A stretch of DNA of 64,000 nucleotides, taken from positions 1-64,000 of the forward strand of contig NZ_BDBE01000040.1 of assembly GCF_001612825.1 (NCBI RefSeq), written 5' to 3'. The notes under the pieces are model-generated. The model searched no databases, was not told where the DNA came from, and was given only the letters and a program-made list of their open reading frames with translations. Numbering within the stretch: the stretch's first letter is position 1; every line of letters starts with the position of its first letter. The position numbers and the translations under genes were made by a program. Source of the stretch: Nocardia caishijiensis NBRC 108228. Lineage in GTDB: Bacteria > Actinomycetota > Actinomycetes > Mycobacteriales > Mycobacteriaceae. Shown piece by piece: positions 42,909-51,683 of this stretch.

Positions 42909-44234
42909 TCACCAGGCGGTGCCGTCGAGTCCCCAGGTTTCGAGTTCGGCGGTGATGTCGGCGCGGAGCTTGTCCTCGTCACCGAAGTGGTCGGGATGGA
43001 TGCCGAAGAAGGTGATGGTGATCTTGTCGTCGTATTCCACTGCCCAGGCGGCGATCCCGGGACCCTGACGGCGCCGTTCGGCGGCGCTTCGGCCCTGCAT
43101 GATGGCGCGGATGGCGAAGGACTCGGCTCGCCGACCGGCGATGGTGAGCGCGCTGTCGGGGGCGGCGCCGAGATTGGAGACGGTGGTGTCGGGGCCCGCG
43201 ATCGAACGCATCATGGTCGCGATGATCCGCTGGGGTAGCAGCCGGACGACGGGTTGGAGGTTGTCGGTGAGCTTGTCCTGCCCGGACGTCGCGTATCGGG
43301 TGAACGCCTCCTTGCTCAGCGTACGGATCGCGGCCAGTCCGGTGTCGGGCGACAGTGGCTCGCGCACCCGGATCCACACTCCGCCAGAAGCATTGGCGCG
43401 CTCGTCCCCCGCTTCCCGATTGCTGACCGCGATACAGACGCGCAACCCCTCGGCACCCACCGGCGCGCCGGAACGCTGGACCAGGCCGCCGAGCAGCGCG
43501 GTGAACAGGCTGTTGCCGGTTCCGCCGAGGCGGCGGGCCTGTTCGGCCCAGCGGGCACGGTCGATGTCGACGATGGCCAACGTGGTGTCGGGGCCGTCGG
43601 TGGCCAGGGCGGCCGTGCCGGGTGCGCGGACCGCGGCGGGTCGGGGGTCGTCGCGGGTGCGCCACAGCTCGGTGCCGATCACCCGCGCCGCGGCCGCGGC
43701 TGAGCCGAGCTGGGCCAGCGCGTCCGCGACGTCCCCGCGCCAGCGGGGCCGGGCCAGCACCTCGGCCTCGGTCGGCAGCGTGCTCGCCGAGCTGCCCGCG
43801 TGCGCGGCGGCGAGCGCGTTGTAGAGGCCCTGGCCGTCGGCGACCATGTGCGAGATCAACAGCGAGAGCACGAAGCGGCCCGCGGTGGTGCGCACCCCGA
43901 TGAGTTGCCAGCCGCGGCCGTCGACGGGGTCGAGGTCGGCGGTGCGCAGGGTGCGGTCGGCCCAGGCGCCGATCTCGGTGTCGGCGATCGGCTCGGGGTC
44001 GATGCGCAGCACCGGTGGATGCGGCGAGCGCACCCAGCGATGTCGCGCGAACGGCACCACCGCGCGAACCACCTTGCGGCTCAACGAACCGGCCGCGAGC
44101 TGCTCGCCGAAGCGGGTGAGCTCGGCGGTGTCGGGCTCGGTGGTGAAGACCCAGGCGTACTGGATCGGCGCGGACCAGCCGAAGAGCTGTTCGGCGAGAA
44201 GATATGACTCGTCTGCCCCGGCAACACGGTTCAT
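42909..44234 (-). CDS. HX3D acyltransferase/condensation-fold protein A
   Basis: A 441-residue protein of the condensation/WS-DGAT-like acyltransferase superfamily with catalytic motif SHMVADG at about residue 129, matching HX3DG. It lacks carrier-protein or adenylation domains. It is the last gene of the three-gene strand group (glycosyltransferase at 47109, acyltransferase B, then A, with a 59-base gap before it). Similar stand-alone proteins transfer acyl chains from a carrier or CoA to a hydroxyl, as in mycobacterial Pap and wax-ester enzymes. It probably acylates a glycosylated product of the adjacent transferases; the acceptor is unknown. Confidence 0.72.
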   Translation of the reverse strand: MNRVAGADESYLLAEQLFGWSAPIQYAWVFTTEPDTAELTRFGEQLAAGSLSRKVVRAVVPFARHRWVRSPHPPVLRIDPEPIADTEIGAWADRTLRTADLDPVDGRGWQLIGVRTTAGRFVLSLLISHMVADGQGLYNALAAAHAGSSASTLPTEAEVLARPRWRGDVADALAQLGSAAAAARVIGTELWRTRDDPRPAAVRAPGTAALATDGPDTTLAIVDIDRARWAEQARRLGGTGNSLFTALLGGLVQRSGAPVGAEGLRVCIAVSNREAGDERANASGGVWIRVREPLSPDTGLAAIRTLSKEAFTRYATSGQDKLTDNLQPVVRLLPQRIIATMMRSIAGPDTTVSNLGAAPDSALTIAGRRAESFAIRAIMQGRSAAERRRQGPGIAAWAVEYDDKITITFFGIHPDHFGDEDKLRADITAELETWGLDGTAW

Positions 44235-44293
44235 TTCGCCAGGCTAGCCAGGGTGGGCGGGTGCCGCATCCCGGCGGCGGCCGAAAGCGAGCT

Positions 44294-45835
44294 TCACCAC
44301 ATCCGGTGCTCGACACCCCAGCCGTCGAGCTCGGCGGCGAGCATTTTCGCCAGGTCGTCCGGCTGCGGGAAGCACTCTTCGTCGAAGGCGGCGACGGAGA
44401 AGGTCCAGGTGTCGCCGGTGCGCAGGCCCCAGGACTGCACTCCGTCACCGAACCGGTAGGACGCGGCCGGGTCGACACCCTGCGCGATCCCCCGGAAGGC
44501 GACCGCACTCGCGTGAACCCCACCGATACAGCGGAGTTCGCTGTCGAAGTCACCCAGGTTCGAAGCCACCACGTCGGGCATTCCCGACCCCGCCGTGGCG
44601 GCCCGCACCACCAGCCCCGTCGGCAGCAACCCGACCAGCGGCAGCAGATGCACATGGGCGGCCCGCTCCCCGGCCGAGAGCCGGGTGAACGCGTCCTTGC
44701 ACTGCCGCCGCAACGGCCGGAGATCACCACCGGGCGGCAGGTCTTCGGTGAGCGTCACCGATACTCCGGCTGTCGCGTTGCCGCGCGCATCGTCCTCGGT
44801 GCGCCTGCTCACCGGAATACCGACCTCGAGCACCTGTCCGTACCCCGACGCCCGCAACACCCCAACCAGTACCGCGATGAACAGTGTGTTCGCGGTCCCT
44901 CCGTGGTGCCGGGCCACCGAATCCCAGTGCGCGGCATCCACACTCACCGTCGCCCACGAATACCGCGCCCGCGGTGCGCGCACGTGCGCGCCCGACTTGA
45001 CCGGACGTCCGTCGCCTGCCGATCCCGCCCCACGCGCCCGCGCGAATGCCATCGCGGCCTTGACGATTCCCCGCCCGGCTGCCACCACTTGCCCGACGCC
45101 ATCCGCCGCATCGACCGCGGTGTCGACGAGCCGACCGACCGAATGGGAACGCACGCGCGGACCGACCGGCACCGCGTCGATGCCTCCCTCGGCAGCGTCA
45201 GCGACCCCGAGGGCCCCCGCGATTCCGGCGGGGCCGCGGTCATCGACGGCCGAAACACGCCCCGGTTCGCCGCGCACCGGATGTGGGCGATTCGTCAGCA
45301 GTCCCTCAGGCCGGTGTCCACCGAGCGGCGGACGCCGGTGAAGTCTGCTGGCCAGTCGACCGGGTCTGCCCAGCGGATCGGTGGGAGTGCCGGTGAGGGC
45401 GGCGGTCGCGGCGGTGACCACGGTGCGGCCGTCGGCGACGAGGTGCAGCGCGGTCAGCGAGAGGACGAAGCCGCCGTCGTCGAGCGGGACACCACGCAGG
45501 CGCCAGGTGGGGCCGCGTTCGGGGTCGAGGGGGGTGCGGGACAACTCGGTGCCGGACCAGGGTTCCACGTCGCGGGCCGGGATGGGTTCGCTGTCGACGA
45601 GCAGGTCGGGCGCGAAGTCGGCGTGGATCCAGCGCGGGCGGGCGAAGGGCGCCCGTGCCCGGATCAGGCGCCGGTTGAGGACACTGTGCCGCAGGCGCTC
45701 GTTGACGGTGTCGAGTGCGGCGCGATCCGGGACCGTGGGAAAGCGCCACAGCACTTGCAGCACCACCGACCAGCCGAACGCTTCACGGACCAGCCAGTAG
45801 GTGGTGTCCTCGGGTTGCATGCGCGCCACGACCAT
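44294..45835 (-). CDS. HX3D acyltransferase/condensation-fold protein B
   Basis: A 513-residue protein related to protein A, with catalytic motif LHLVADG near residue 131, and further similarity such as DVEPWSGTELSRTPLD and LGDFDSELRCIG. The ATG at 45835 overlaps the stop of the glycosyltransferase gene (TGATG). The frame is open far upstream, antisense to other genes, so a longer start is not credible. A central stretch of about 60 residues (near 250) is Ala/Arg/Gly-rich, unlike protein A, and may be a linker. Role as for A: transfer of an acyl chain to a sugar or lipid hydroxyl. Confidence 0.7.
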   Translation of the reverse strand: MVVARMQPEDTTYWLVREAFGWSVVLQVLWRFPTVPDRAALDTVNERLRHSVLNRRLIRARAPFARPRWIHADFAPDLLVDSEPIPARDVEPWSGTELSRTPLDPERGPTWRLRGVPLDDGGFVLSLTALHLVADGRTVVTAATAALTGTPTDPLGRPGRLASRLHRRPPLGGHRPEGLLTNRPHPVRGEPGRVSAVDDRGPAGIAGALGVADAAEGGIDAVPVGPRVRSHSVGRLVDTAVDAADGVGQVVAAGRGIVKAAMAFARARGAGSAGDGRPVKSGAHVRAPRARYSWATVSVDAAHWDSVARHHGGTANTLFIAVLVGVLRASGYGQVLEVGIPVSRRTEDDARGNATAGVSVTLTEDLPPGGDLRPLRRQCKDAFTRLSAGERAAHVHLLPLVGLLPTGLVVRAATAGSGMPDVVASNLGDFDSELRCIGGVHASAVAFRGIAQGVDPAASYRFGDGVQSWGLRTGDTWTFSVAAFDEECFPQPDDLAKMLAAELDGWGVEHRMW

Positions 45836-47109
45836 CAGCGGACCCCTCCGGCCGGGCGGCTCGCCATGGTGTATTCCTCGACCAGGTCGGCGCAGTGTCG
45901 TACCGCCTGTTCGGGGGTGATCAGTTCCGCGCCGAGGGCTTTGGCCGCTCGGGCGGGTTCGGGGGCGAGGACGGTGGTCAACTCGCGGACGAGGGTGTCG
46001 GCGGTCAGGCCCCGCAATCGCGTGGTCGCGCCGACACCGTGGTGCACGCACCGGTCGCCCCAGTACGGCTGGTCGGAACCCACCCAACACACCAGAGCGG
46101 GGATTCCGGCGCGCAGCACCGCCGCGGTGGTCCCGGCGCCGCCGTGGTGCACCGCGGCCCGGCACAGCGGCAGGATCCGCTGGTGGTCGAGCGCGCCGAC
46201 CAGCCGCACGTCCGGGCTCTCCGGCACGGTGAGTCCGGCCCAGCCGGTGCTGATCAGCGCGCGGACACCCAGGCGCGCACTGGCGCGCACAATGGCGTCC
46301 ACCACCGCGCCAGGGTCGGGCACGGGCATACTGCCGAACCCGAAGTAGACGGGCGCGGAGCCCGCCGCGATCCAGGCGGGCAGGTCGGGGTCGCCGGTGT
46401 CGGCACCGATGCGGGCGCGCTGGTCGGCGGCCAGGTCCAGGAAGCCGACGAATGGTCGCGACGGCGACCATTCGTCGACCAGTTCTGGGCACAGTCGCGG
46501 ATCGTAGGCCTGGATCTCCAGGCGGTCGCGCGGCGAACGCGCGACCTCGCCCGCGATGCCGAGGTCGGCGCGCAGCGTGTTCTGCCGGTCGCGGGTGAGC
46601 AGCCACATCGCGGTGTCGGTGAGCCACCAGCTCGCCCTGGTCACCACCGGCGGGACACCCGACAGCGCGGCGGGCACCGGTGAGACGGTGCTGTTGGGAC
46701 GAATCGGCGCGTGGTGCAGCGAGATACACGCGGCTCCGGCCGCCTCGGCGAACGGGGCGGCGATCTGTTCGGTGACGAACCCGGTGAGGATCGCCTCCGC
46801 ACCCTTGTGCAGTTCGCGCATGTCACCGACCGCTTGCGCCCAGCCGAGATCGCGGATCTCGGCGAACGCCCGCCACCGTTGCCTCGGACCGCCGGTGCGC
46901 AGCTTCGCGCGCACCACGTCGGAGTTCATGTGCGCGTGTGTGTCGTAGCCGAACGGTGCGGTGGCCAGTCCGGCCGCCGCGACGAATTCACCCAGGTTCG
47001 GCGGCGCCCCGACGAGCACGTCGTGGCCGCGCCGCTGCAACTCCGAACCGACCACCACGGCAGGTTGGATGTCTCCGCGTGTTCCGTTGAACGCGAGTAG
47101 AAACCTCAT
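45835..47109 (-). CDS. GT1-family (GPL/macrolide-type) glycosyltransferase 1
   Basis: A 424-residue GT-B glycosyltransferase, opening with LLAFNGTRGDIQPAVVVGSE and closing with the nucleotide-sugar motif AAVHHGGAGTTAAVLRAGIP at about residue 318 and SDQPYWGDR. It resembles the mycobacterial glycopeptidolipid transferases and macrolide or sterol glycosyltransferases. The acceptor cannot be read. It starts a three-gene operon with acyltransferases B and A, and is divergent from the second GT1 gene at 47283. Confidence 0.87.
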   Translation of the reverse strand: MRFLLAFNGTRGDIQPAVVVGSELQRRGHDVLVGAPPNLGEFVAAAGLATAPFGYDTHAHMNSDVVRAKLRTGGPRQRWRAFAEIRDLGWAQAVGDMRELHKGAEAILTGFVTEQIAAPFAEAAGAACISLHHAPIRPNSTVSPVPAALSGVPPVVTRASWWLTDTAMWLLTRDRQNTLRADLGIAGEVARSPRDRLEIQAYDPRLCPELVDEWSPSRPFVGFLDLAADQRARIGADTGDPDLPAWIAAGSAPVYFGFGSMPVPDPGAVVDAIVRASARLGVRALISTGWAGLTVPESPDVRLVGALDHQRILPLCRAAVHHGGAGTTAAVLRAGIPALVCWVGSDQPYWGDRCVHHGVGATTRLRGLTADTLVRELTTVLAPEPARAAKALGAELITPEQAVRHCADLVEEYTMASRPAGGVR

Positions 47110-47282
47110 CGATCTCCCTGCCTCCGGTTACGAGCACGGTAGGCGAAACAGGGAGCAATGGACCAGCATCCGGGTGTGCCCTGTGAGATGGAGCACCTGA
47201 CGCCGCGCTCACCGCGCGCATTCCGCCCGGTCTGGTTACGGTGGCCTTTCTCGACCCTGGTAGCCGTACTGCGAGGAGCTCG

Positions 47283-48575
47283 ATGGAATTCGTACTCGCG
47301 TTCACCGGCAGCCGCGGTGACGTGCAGCCCGGTGTGGCGCTCGGTGTGCAATTGCGGACGCTCGGGCATGACGTGACAATGGCCGTCCCGCCGAATCTCG
47401 CGGACTTTTGTCGCCGGGCTGGAATTCCGACTCGGGAATTCGGCACGGACACCAAAGAATTGCTGGACTCGGCCTTGGTTTCGGCGGATTTGAAATCGGT
47501 CGATCCACTGACCAGACTGCGCGCGCTGGCCGAACTCACCGTGCGCGACGGGCGCCGCGTCCAGACCGAGCTCATGGATCTCACCGGCACCGCGGACGCG
47601 CTCGTCGGCGGCAGCGTCGGCCAGGAACGCCTGCTGAACGTGGCCACCGCACGCGGGATCCCGTATGTGCCGGTGCACTATTGCCCGCTGCGACGCAACA
47701 GCGTCGCCTCGCTCCTGCCGTGGCACAGGACGCCCGGCCTCGCGCATCGACTCAGCTGGGCCGCGCTCGAACATCTCACCTGGCTGGCGACCCGCACGGC
47801 CGAACGCGAGTTGGCCACCGACCTCGGATTGACCCCACCCACCACACCACCGGCCACCCGCATCACGAACCGCCCGATCCCTGAGCTGCAGGCCTTCGAT
47901 CCCGTCCTGTTCCCCGGCCTGGCCGAGGAATGGGGTCCCGACCGGCCGCTGGTCGGGTTCCTCGATCTGGCCGCGCGGACCCGCGCGATGATCGGCACCG
48001 AGGACACCGACCTCGCCGCCTGGCTCGACGCCGGATCACCGCCGCTCTACGTCGGGTTCGGCAGCATGTCCATCGCCGACCCGGATCGGCTGGCCGCCCT
48101 GTTCACCCAGGTCGCCGACGAACTCGACCTGCGGCTGCTGGTCGCGGCGGGCTGGAGCGAGTTCATGGTCGACGCCGCGAGCGACCGGATCCGCGTGGTG
48201 CGCACCGTCGATCACGCCGCGGTCCTGCCGCGCTGCGTGGCGGCCGTGCACCACGGTGGCGCGGGGTCAACCGCGGCCGCGTTGCGGGCCGGAATCCCCG
48301 CGCTGGCCTGCTGGATCGGCGCCGATCAGCCGCTGTGGGGCCGCCGCCTCGCGGCGCTCGGTGTCGGCACCGGACTGCCCGTCGCGCGCGTGAACAGGGC
48401 CACCCTCACTCGTGCGGTGCGCGGGCTCCTACGACCCGAGCCGCGCGCGGCCGCCCAGCGGGTGGCCGCGGCGATGGTGTCGCCCGAGGACGCGGTGCGC
48501 GCCGCAGCCGCGCTCGTCGAAGTCTCGGCTCACGCCCCGGCCGGGGTGGGCCCGTCCCGTGGAGGAGTCCGATGA
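47283..48575 (+). CDS. GT1-family glycosyltransferase 2
   Basis: A 430-residue GT-B enzyme with N-terminal FVLAFTGSRGDVQPGVALGV and the motif AAVHHGGAGSTAAALRAGIP near residue 322, then ADQPLWGRRLAALGVG. It is closely related in layout to the divergently transcribed enzyme 1, so the two probably arose by duplication and add two different sugars or act on two positions. GAGGAG precedes the ATG at 47283. Its stop overlaps the start of the GT2-type gene (ATGA). Confidence 0.87.
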   Translation: MEFVLAFTGSRGDVQPGVALGVQLRTLGHDVTMAVPPNLADFCRRAGIPTREFGTDTKELLDSALVSADLKSVDPLTRLRALAELTVRDGRRVQTELMDLTGTADALVGGSVGQERLLNVATARGIPYVPVHYCPLRRNSVASLLPWHRTPGLAHRLSWAALEHLTWLATRTAERELATDLGLTPPTTPPATRITNRPIPELQAFDPVLFPGLAEEWGPDRPLVGFLDLAARTRAMIGTEDTDLAAWLDAGSPPLYVGFGSMSIADPDRLAALFTQVADELDLRLLVAAGWSEFMVDAASDRIRVVRTVDHAAVLPRCVAAVHHGGAGSTAAALRAGIPALACWIGADQPLWGRRLAALGVGTGLPVARVNRATLTRAVRGLLRPEPRAAAQRVAAAMVSPEDAVRAAAALVEVSAHAPAGVGPSRGGVR

Positions 48576-49432
48576 ACGCGCCGACACTGTCCGTGGTGAT
48601 CCCCGCCTTCGACGAGGAGGAGATCATCGGCGAATGCCTGGCTCGACTCGTCGCCCAGCGCGTACACATCACCGAAGTGGTGGTCGTGGACAACAATTCG
48701 ACCGACCGCACCCGCGAGATCGTCGCCGAGTACGCCGCGCGCTGGTCCGCGATCCGGCTGCTCACCGAATCCGAGCAGGGCCTCGTCCACGCCCGCAACC
48801 GGGGCCTGGACAGCGCGACCGGTGAGCTGTTGGCGCGCATCGATGCCGACACTCTCGTCCCGCCGCACTGGGCCGGGCACATCGTCGATTTCTTCGCCGC
48901 CGACGCCGACCACGACTGGGCCGCCGCCTGTGGCCGCGGCCAGGCCTACGACCTGCCCTACGGTGACACCGTCGGTGCCCTGCGTCAGCGCTGGCGGGCC
49001 CGAAAGGCCGACCGGGTCAAGGCGGTTCCCGTCCTCTACGGCTCGAACATGATCCTGCGGGCGAGCACGTGGGCCCGCGTCCGCGACCGGGTCACCATGC
49101 GCCGCGACATCTTCGAAGACGTCGACACCGGCCTGTGCGTCACCGAGACCGGTGGCCGCAACGCCTTCCTCCCCACCATCACCGTCGGCGTCGCCCCCCG
49201 CCGCATGGCCACCGGCACGGCCTCTTTCGCCCGGTACATGGCTTGCCTTCCGCGCACCCTCGTGCTCCACCGCCGCTACGGCCTGGCCCTGGCCGCCGCC
49301 ACTGTCTACCTACCCGCCATCATCACCCTGCACGCCGCCCGGCTGGCCCTGCTCCGCCTCCACAACCCGGGAAACGGCCAGTTCACCCCGACTGAGGTCT
49401 GGCACAAGCCCAGCGACCGCGTCGCCCCGTGA
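48572..49432 (+). CDS. GT2-family glycosyltransferase (GT-A fold)
   Basis: A 286-residue GT-A enzyme with the opening LSVVIPAFDEEEIIGECLAR, VVDNNSTDRTREIV and the metal-binding DxD in LARIDADTLVPP (Asp91 and Asp93). FEDVDTGLCVTETG matches the acceptor-base ED motif. It uses a nucleotide sugar, perhaps to extend a lipid-linked or saccharide acceptor. It overlaps the preceding GT1 gene by 4 bases, so the two act in one pathway. The last 60 residues carry hydrophobic segments that may touch the membrane. Confidence 0.85.
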   Translation: MNAPTLSVVIPAFDEEEIIGECLARLVAQRVHITEVVVVDNNSTDRTREIVAEYAARWSAIRLLTESEQGLVHARNRGLDSATGELLARIDADTLVPPHWAGHIVDFFAADADHDWAAACGRGQAYDLPYGDTVGALRQRWRARKADRVKAVPVLYGSNMILRASTWARVRDRVTMRRDIFEDVDTGLCVTETGGRNAFLPTITVGVAPRRMATGTASFARYMACLPRTLVLHRRYGLALAAATVYLPAIITLHAARLALLRLHNPGNGQFTPTEVWHKPSDRVAP

Positions 49433-49436
49433 CCAC

Positions 49437-49454
49437 CGCCGCGAGATCGCGGCG
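49437..49454. terminator. Hairpin between convergent genes
   Basis: CGCCGCGA pairs with TCGCGGCG around GA, a near-perfect palindrome between the GT2 gene and the ABC permease. Confidence 0.55.
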
Positions 49455-49459
49455 ACTGC

Positions 49460-50266
49460 TCAGGCGCGGCGCAGGTAGACGCGGACGGTGAGGGGAGCCA
49501 TGATCGCCAGCACGGTGAGGGCGCCGAGCAGGGAAATACCGATCTCGTGGCCGTAGTGGCCGTCGGCGAGTTCGCGGACCGCGGTGACCAGGTGCGAGAC
49601 CGGGTTGAGCTGGGCGAAGGTCTGCATCCAGGCGGGCATGGTCGAAACGGGGACCAGGGCGTTGGAGACGAAGGTCAGTGGCATCAGGACGAGCATGGAC
49701 ACGCCCTGAACGGTCGAGGGCTTGTCCATCAGGACACCCATCAGGGCGAAGATCCAGCTCAGCGAGAACGCCACCACCAGCACCAGCAGGCAGGCGACGA
49801 ACAACCCCAACGCACTGCCGGGACGGTAGCCCATCGCCAGACCGACCACCACCGTCATACTCGTGGCGACGGCATAGCGGACCATATCGGCCAGCAGCGA
49901 ACCCGCCAGCGGTGCGATCCTGGCGATCGGCAGCGCGCGAAACCGGTCGAACACGCCCTTGTTCATGTCCTCGCGCAGCTTCACCCCGGTGTTCACCGAG
50001 GCCGCGACCGCCACCTGCACCAGCACCCCGGGCACCAGAATCGGCAGGTAGTCACCGACGGTGCCCGCGATGGCGCCGCCGAAGATGCTGGAGAACATCA
50101 CCGTGAACACCACCGGCAGGGCAACGACATCGAACAGCTCCTGCGGATTGTGTTTGATCTTGAGCAGCCCACGCCGCGCCATCGTCGCGGCGTGATACAT
50201 CGACTGCGACATCGAGATCCGCCGCGTGCCCACCGGGCCTGCGATCGGCTCGGCCGCGGTACTCAC
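49460..50266 (-). CDS. ABC-2 type exporter permease (DrrB-like)
   Basis: A 268-residue membrane protein with about six helices of the ABC-2 family, for example VVALPVVFTVMFSSIFGGAI and GISLLGALTVLAIMAPLTVR. The motif EDMNKGVFDRFRALPIARIA is typical of DrrB-like permeases. The GTG start overlaps the ATPase stop (GTGA). With the ATPase it forms a DrrAB-type exporter, known for daunorubicin and phthiocerol-type lipid export. Here it probably exports the acylated glycolipid. Confidence 0.9.
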   Translation of the reverse strand: MSTAAEPIAGPVGTRRISMSQSMYHAATMARRGLLKIKHNPQELFDVVALPVVFTVMFSSIFGGAIAGTVGDYLPILVPGVLVQVAVAASVNTGVKLREDMNKGVFDRFRALPIARIAPLAGSLLADMVRYAVATSMTVVVGLAMGYRPGSALGLFVACLLVLVVAFSLSWIFALMGVLMDKPSTVQGVSMLVLMPLTFVSNALVPVSTMPAWMQTFAQLNPVSHLVTAVRELADGHYGHEIGISLLGALTVLAIMAPLTVRVYLRRA

Positions 50267-51228
50267 GCGGGCTCCGGGACACGCCGAGCCCGGCCCGGTC
50301 CGGTGATGGCGAAGAACACCTCGTCCAGACTCGGTGGCGCGAGCACGAGTTCACGTACCTCGATTCCGGCCGCGCGCAAGGCCATCAGCAGTTCGGGCAG
50401 GGTCGCGGTGTCGGCCGCCGAGACCGTGAGCGTGCCGTCGGGGCTGGTGAGCACCGATTCCGCGCCCAGGTAGCGGCGGACGAGGGCCTCGGCCGTAGCC
50501 AACTCGACGACATCGACACGCACGGTGAGCGCGGCGGCGCCGACGGTGGCCTTGAGTTCGTCGGCGGTGCCGTCGGCGACGACACGACCGTGGTCGATCA
50601 CCACGACGCGGTCGGCGAGTTCGTCGGCCTCGTCCAAGTACTGCGTGGTCAACAACACCGTCGTGCCTGCTCCGACCAGCTCGCGCACGGTCGTCCACAT
50701 CCGCGCTCTGGTTCGTGGATCCAGGCCGGTCGTCGGTTCGTCGAGGAACAGCAACGGTGGGCGGCCGATCAGGCTGGCCGCCAGGTCGAGTCGACGACGC
50801 ATGCCACCGGAGAAGTGCTTGAGCGGCCTGCCCGCGGCCTCCTCCAGACCGAACTCCGCGAGCAGTTCGGCCGAGCGCCGGGCGGCCCGGGCGCCGGGGA
50901 AGCCGAGTAGGCGGGCGAAGATGGTCAGGTTCTCGGTGGCGGTGAGGTCCTCGTCGACCGAGGCGTACTGACCGGTGAGCCCGATCAGCGAGCGCACCGC
51001 GGTTGCCTCGCGTACCACGTCGTGGCCGAACACCCGGGCGGTTCCCGCGTCGGGGCGAAGCAGGGTCGCGATCATCCGGACCGTTGTCGTCTTGCCCGCG
51101 CCATTGGGTCCGAGCACCGCGCACACCGTGCCCGCGGGCACTCGCAGGTCGATACCGTCGACCGCGCGGAAGGCGCCGAAAGACTTCGTCAATCCCCTGG
51201 TTTCGATCGCCGATTCGAATTCGGCCAT
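50263..51228 (-). CDS. ABC exporter ATPase (DrrA-like)
   Basis: A 321-residue ATPase with Walker A GPNGAGKTTT, signature FSGGMRRRLDLA, Walker B LLFLDEPTTGLDPRTR and the DrrA-type C-terminal domain of about 100 residues ending LDEVFFAITGPGRARRVPE. The ATG at 51228 has GAGGAGG six bases upstream. It is translationally coupled to the permease. DrrA-like proteins power export of antibiotics, glycolipids or complex lipids. Divergent from the acyltransferase operon at 51684. Confidence 0.92.
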   Translation of the reverse strand: MAEFESAIETRGLTKSFGAFRAVDGIDLRVPAGTVCAVLGPNGAGKTTTVRMIATLLRPDAGTARVFGHDVVREATAVRSLIGLTGQYASVDEDLTATENLTIFARLLGFPGARAARRSAELLAEFGLEEAAGRPLKHFSGGMRRRLDLAASLIGRPPLLFLDEPTTGLDPRTRARMWTTVRELVGAGTTVLLTTQYLDEADELADRVVVIDHGRVVADGTADELKATVGAAALTVRVDVVELATAEALVRRYLGAESVLTSPDGTLTVSAADTATLPELLMALRAAGIEVRELVLAPPSLDEVFFAITGPGRARRVPEPA

Positions 51229-51683
51229 CGGCACCTCCTCATCGCCTCGGCGGAATATTCGAAGAATGCGTACGGGAACGCGATCGCGCCACTGCGAACT
51301 CCTGGCAGCTTATGTTCCACGCGAAGGTGGCGGCAACCGCAGCGTCATGCGGACGGCCCGAAAAGATCGCCATCACAAAGCCAGGCCTTGCCCACGAAAT
51401 ATCTCGTTCACCGAATCGCGACGCGCTGGCAACGTCGAATTTTCCCGCCACCCACCGAATGCCGCGATAGCCAGCAGATATATCTGATCGGAAACATCGT
51501 GACGAAGGCCACCACTGCCCGGCAGGAACTATTTTCGGGCAACCCCTACGCTCGTTTCATGCCCGTCATCGGGCACTCGCCATCGGTCGACACGACGTCG
51601 ATGTTGTGATCCGTCGGGCGAAGCATGGGGATTCACACTGTTTTTCAGCTTTCGGTCAGCAACTATGGTTGGGGCGCGGTCGT
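51229..51683. other. Divergent intergenic region, promoter
   Basis: About 455 bases between the exporter and the three-acyltransferase operon, with AT-richer tracts (for example near 51470-51540). It has a 12-base palindrome CAGATATATCTG at 51475-51486 and the small hairpin GCCCGTCATCGGGC near 51560. No gene is supported; promoters for both operons must lie here. Confidence 0.5.

Noticed and set aside
42716..42982. 88-codon minus-strand frame upstream of the FGE gene
   Set aside because: It overlaps the end of acyltransferase A, has no recognisable motif and no good ribosome site.
44204..46348. Long plus-strand frame across acyltransferases A and B
   Set aside because: Arg/Pro/Ser-rich with no family motifs; it is the complement of real genes with overlapping starts and stops.
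44294..46729. N-terminal extension of acyltransferase B to 811 residues
   Set aside because: The extra 298 residues run through the glycosyltransferase gene in another frame and are Arg-rich; the ATG at 45835 overlaps the GT stop as in a coupled operon.
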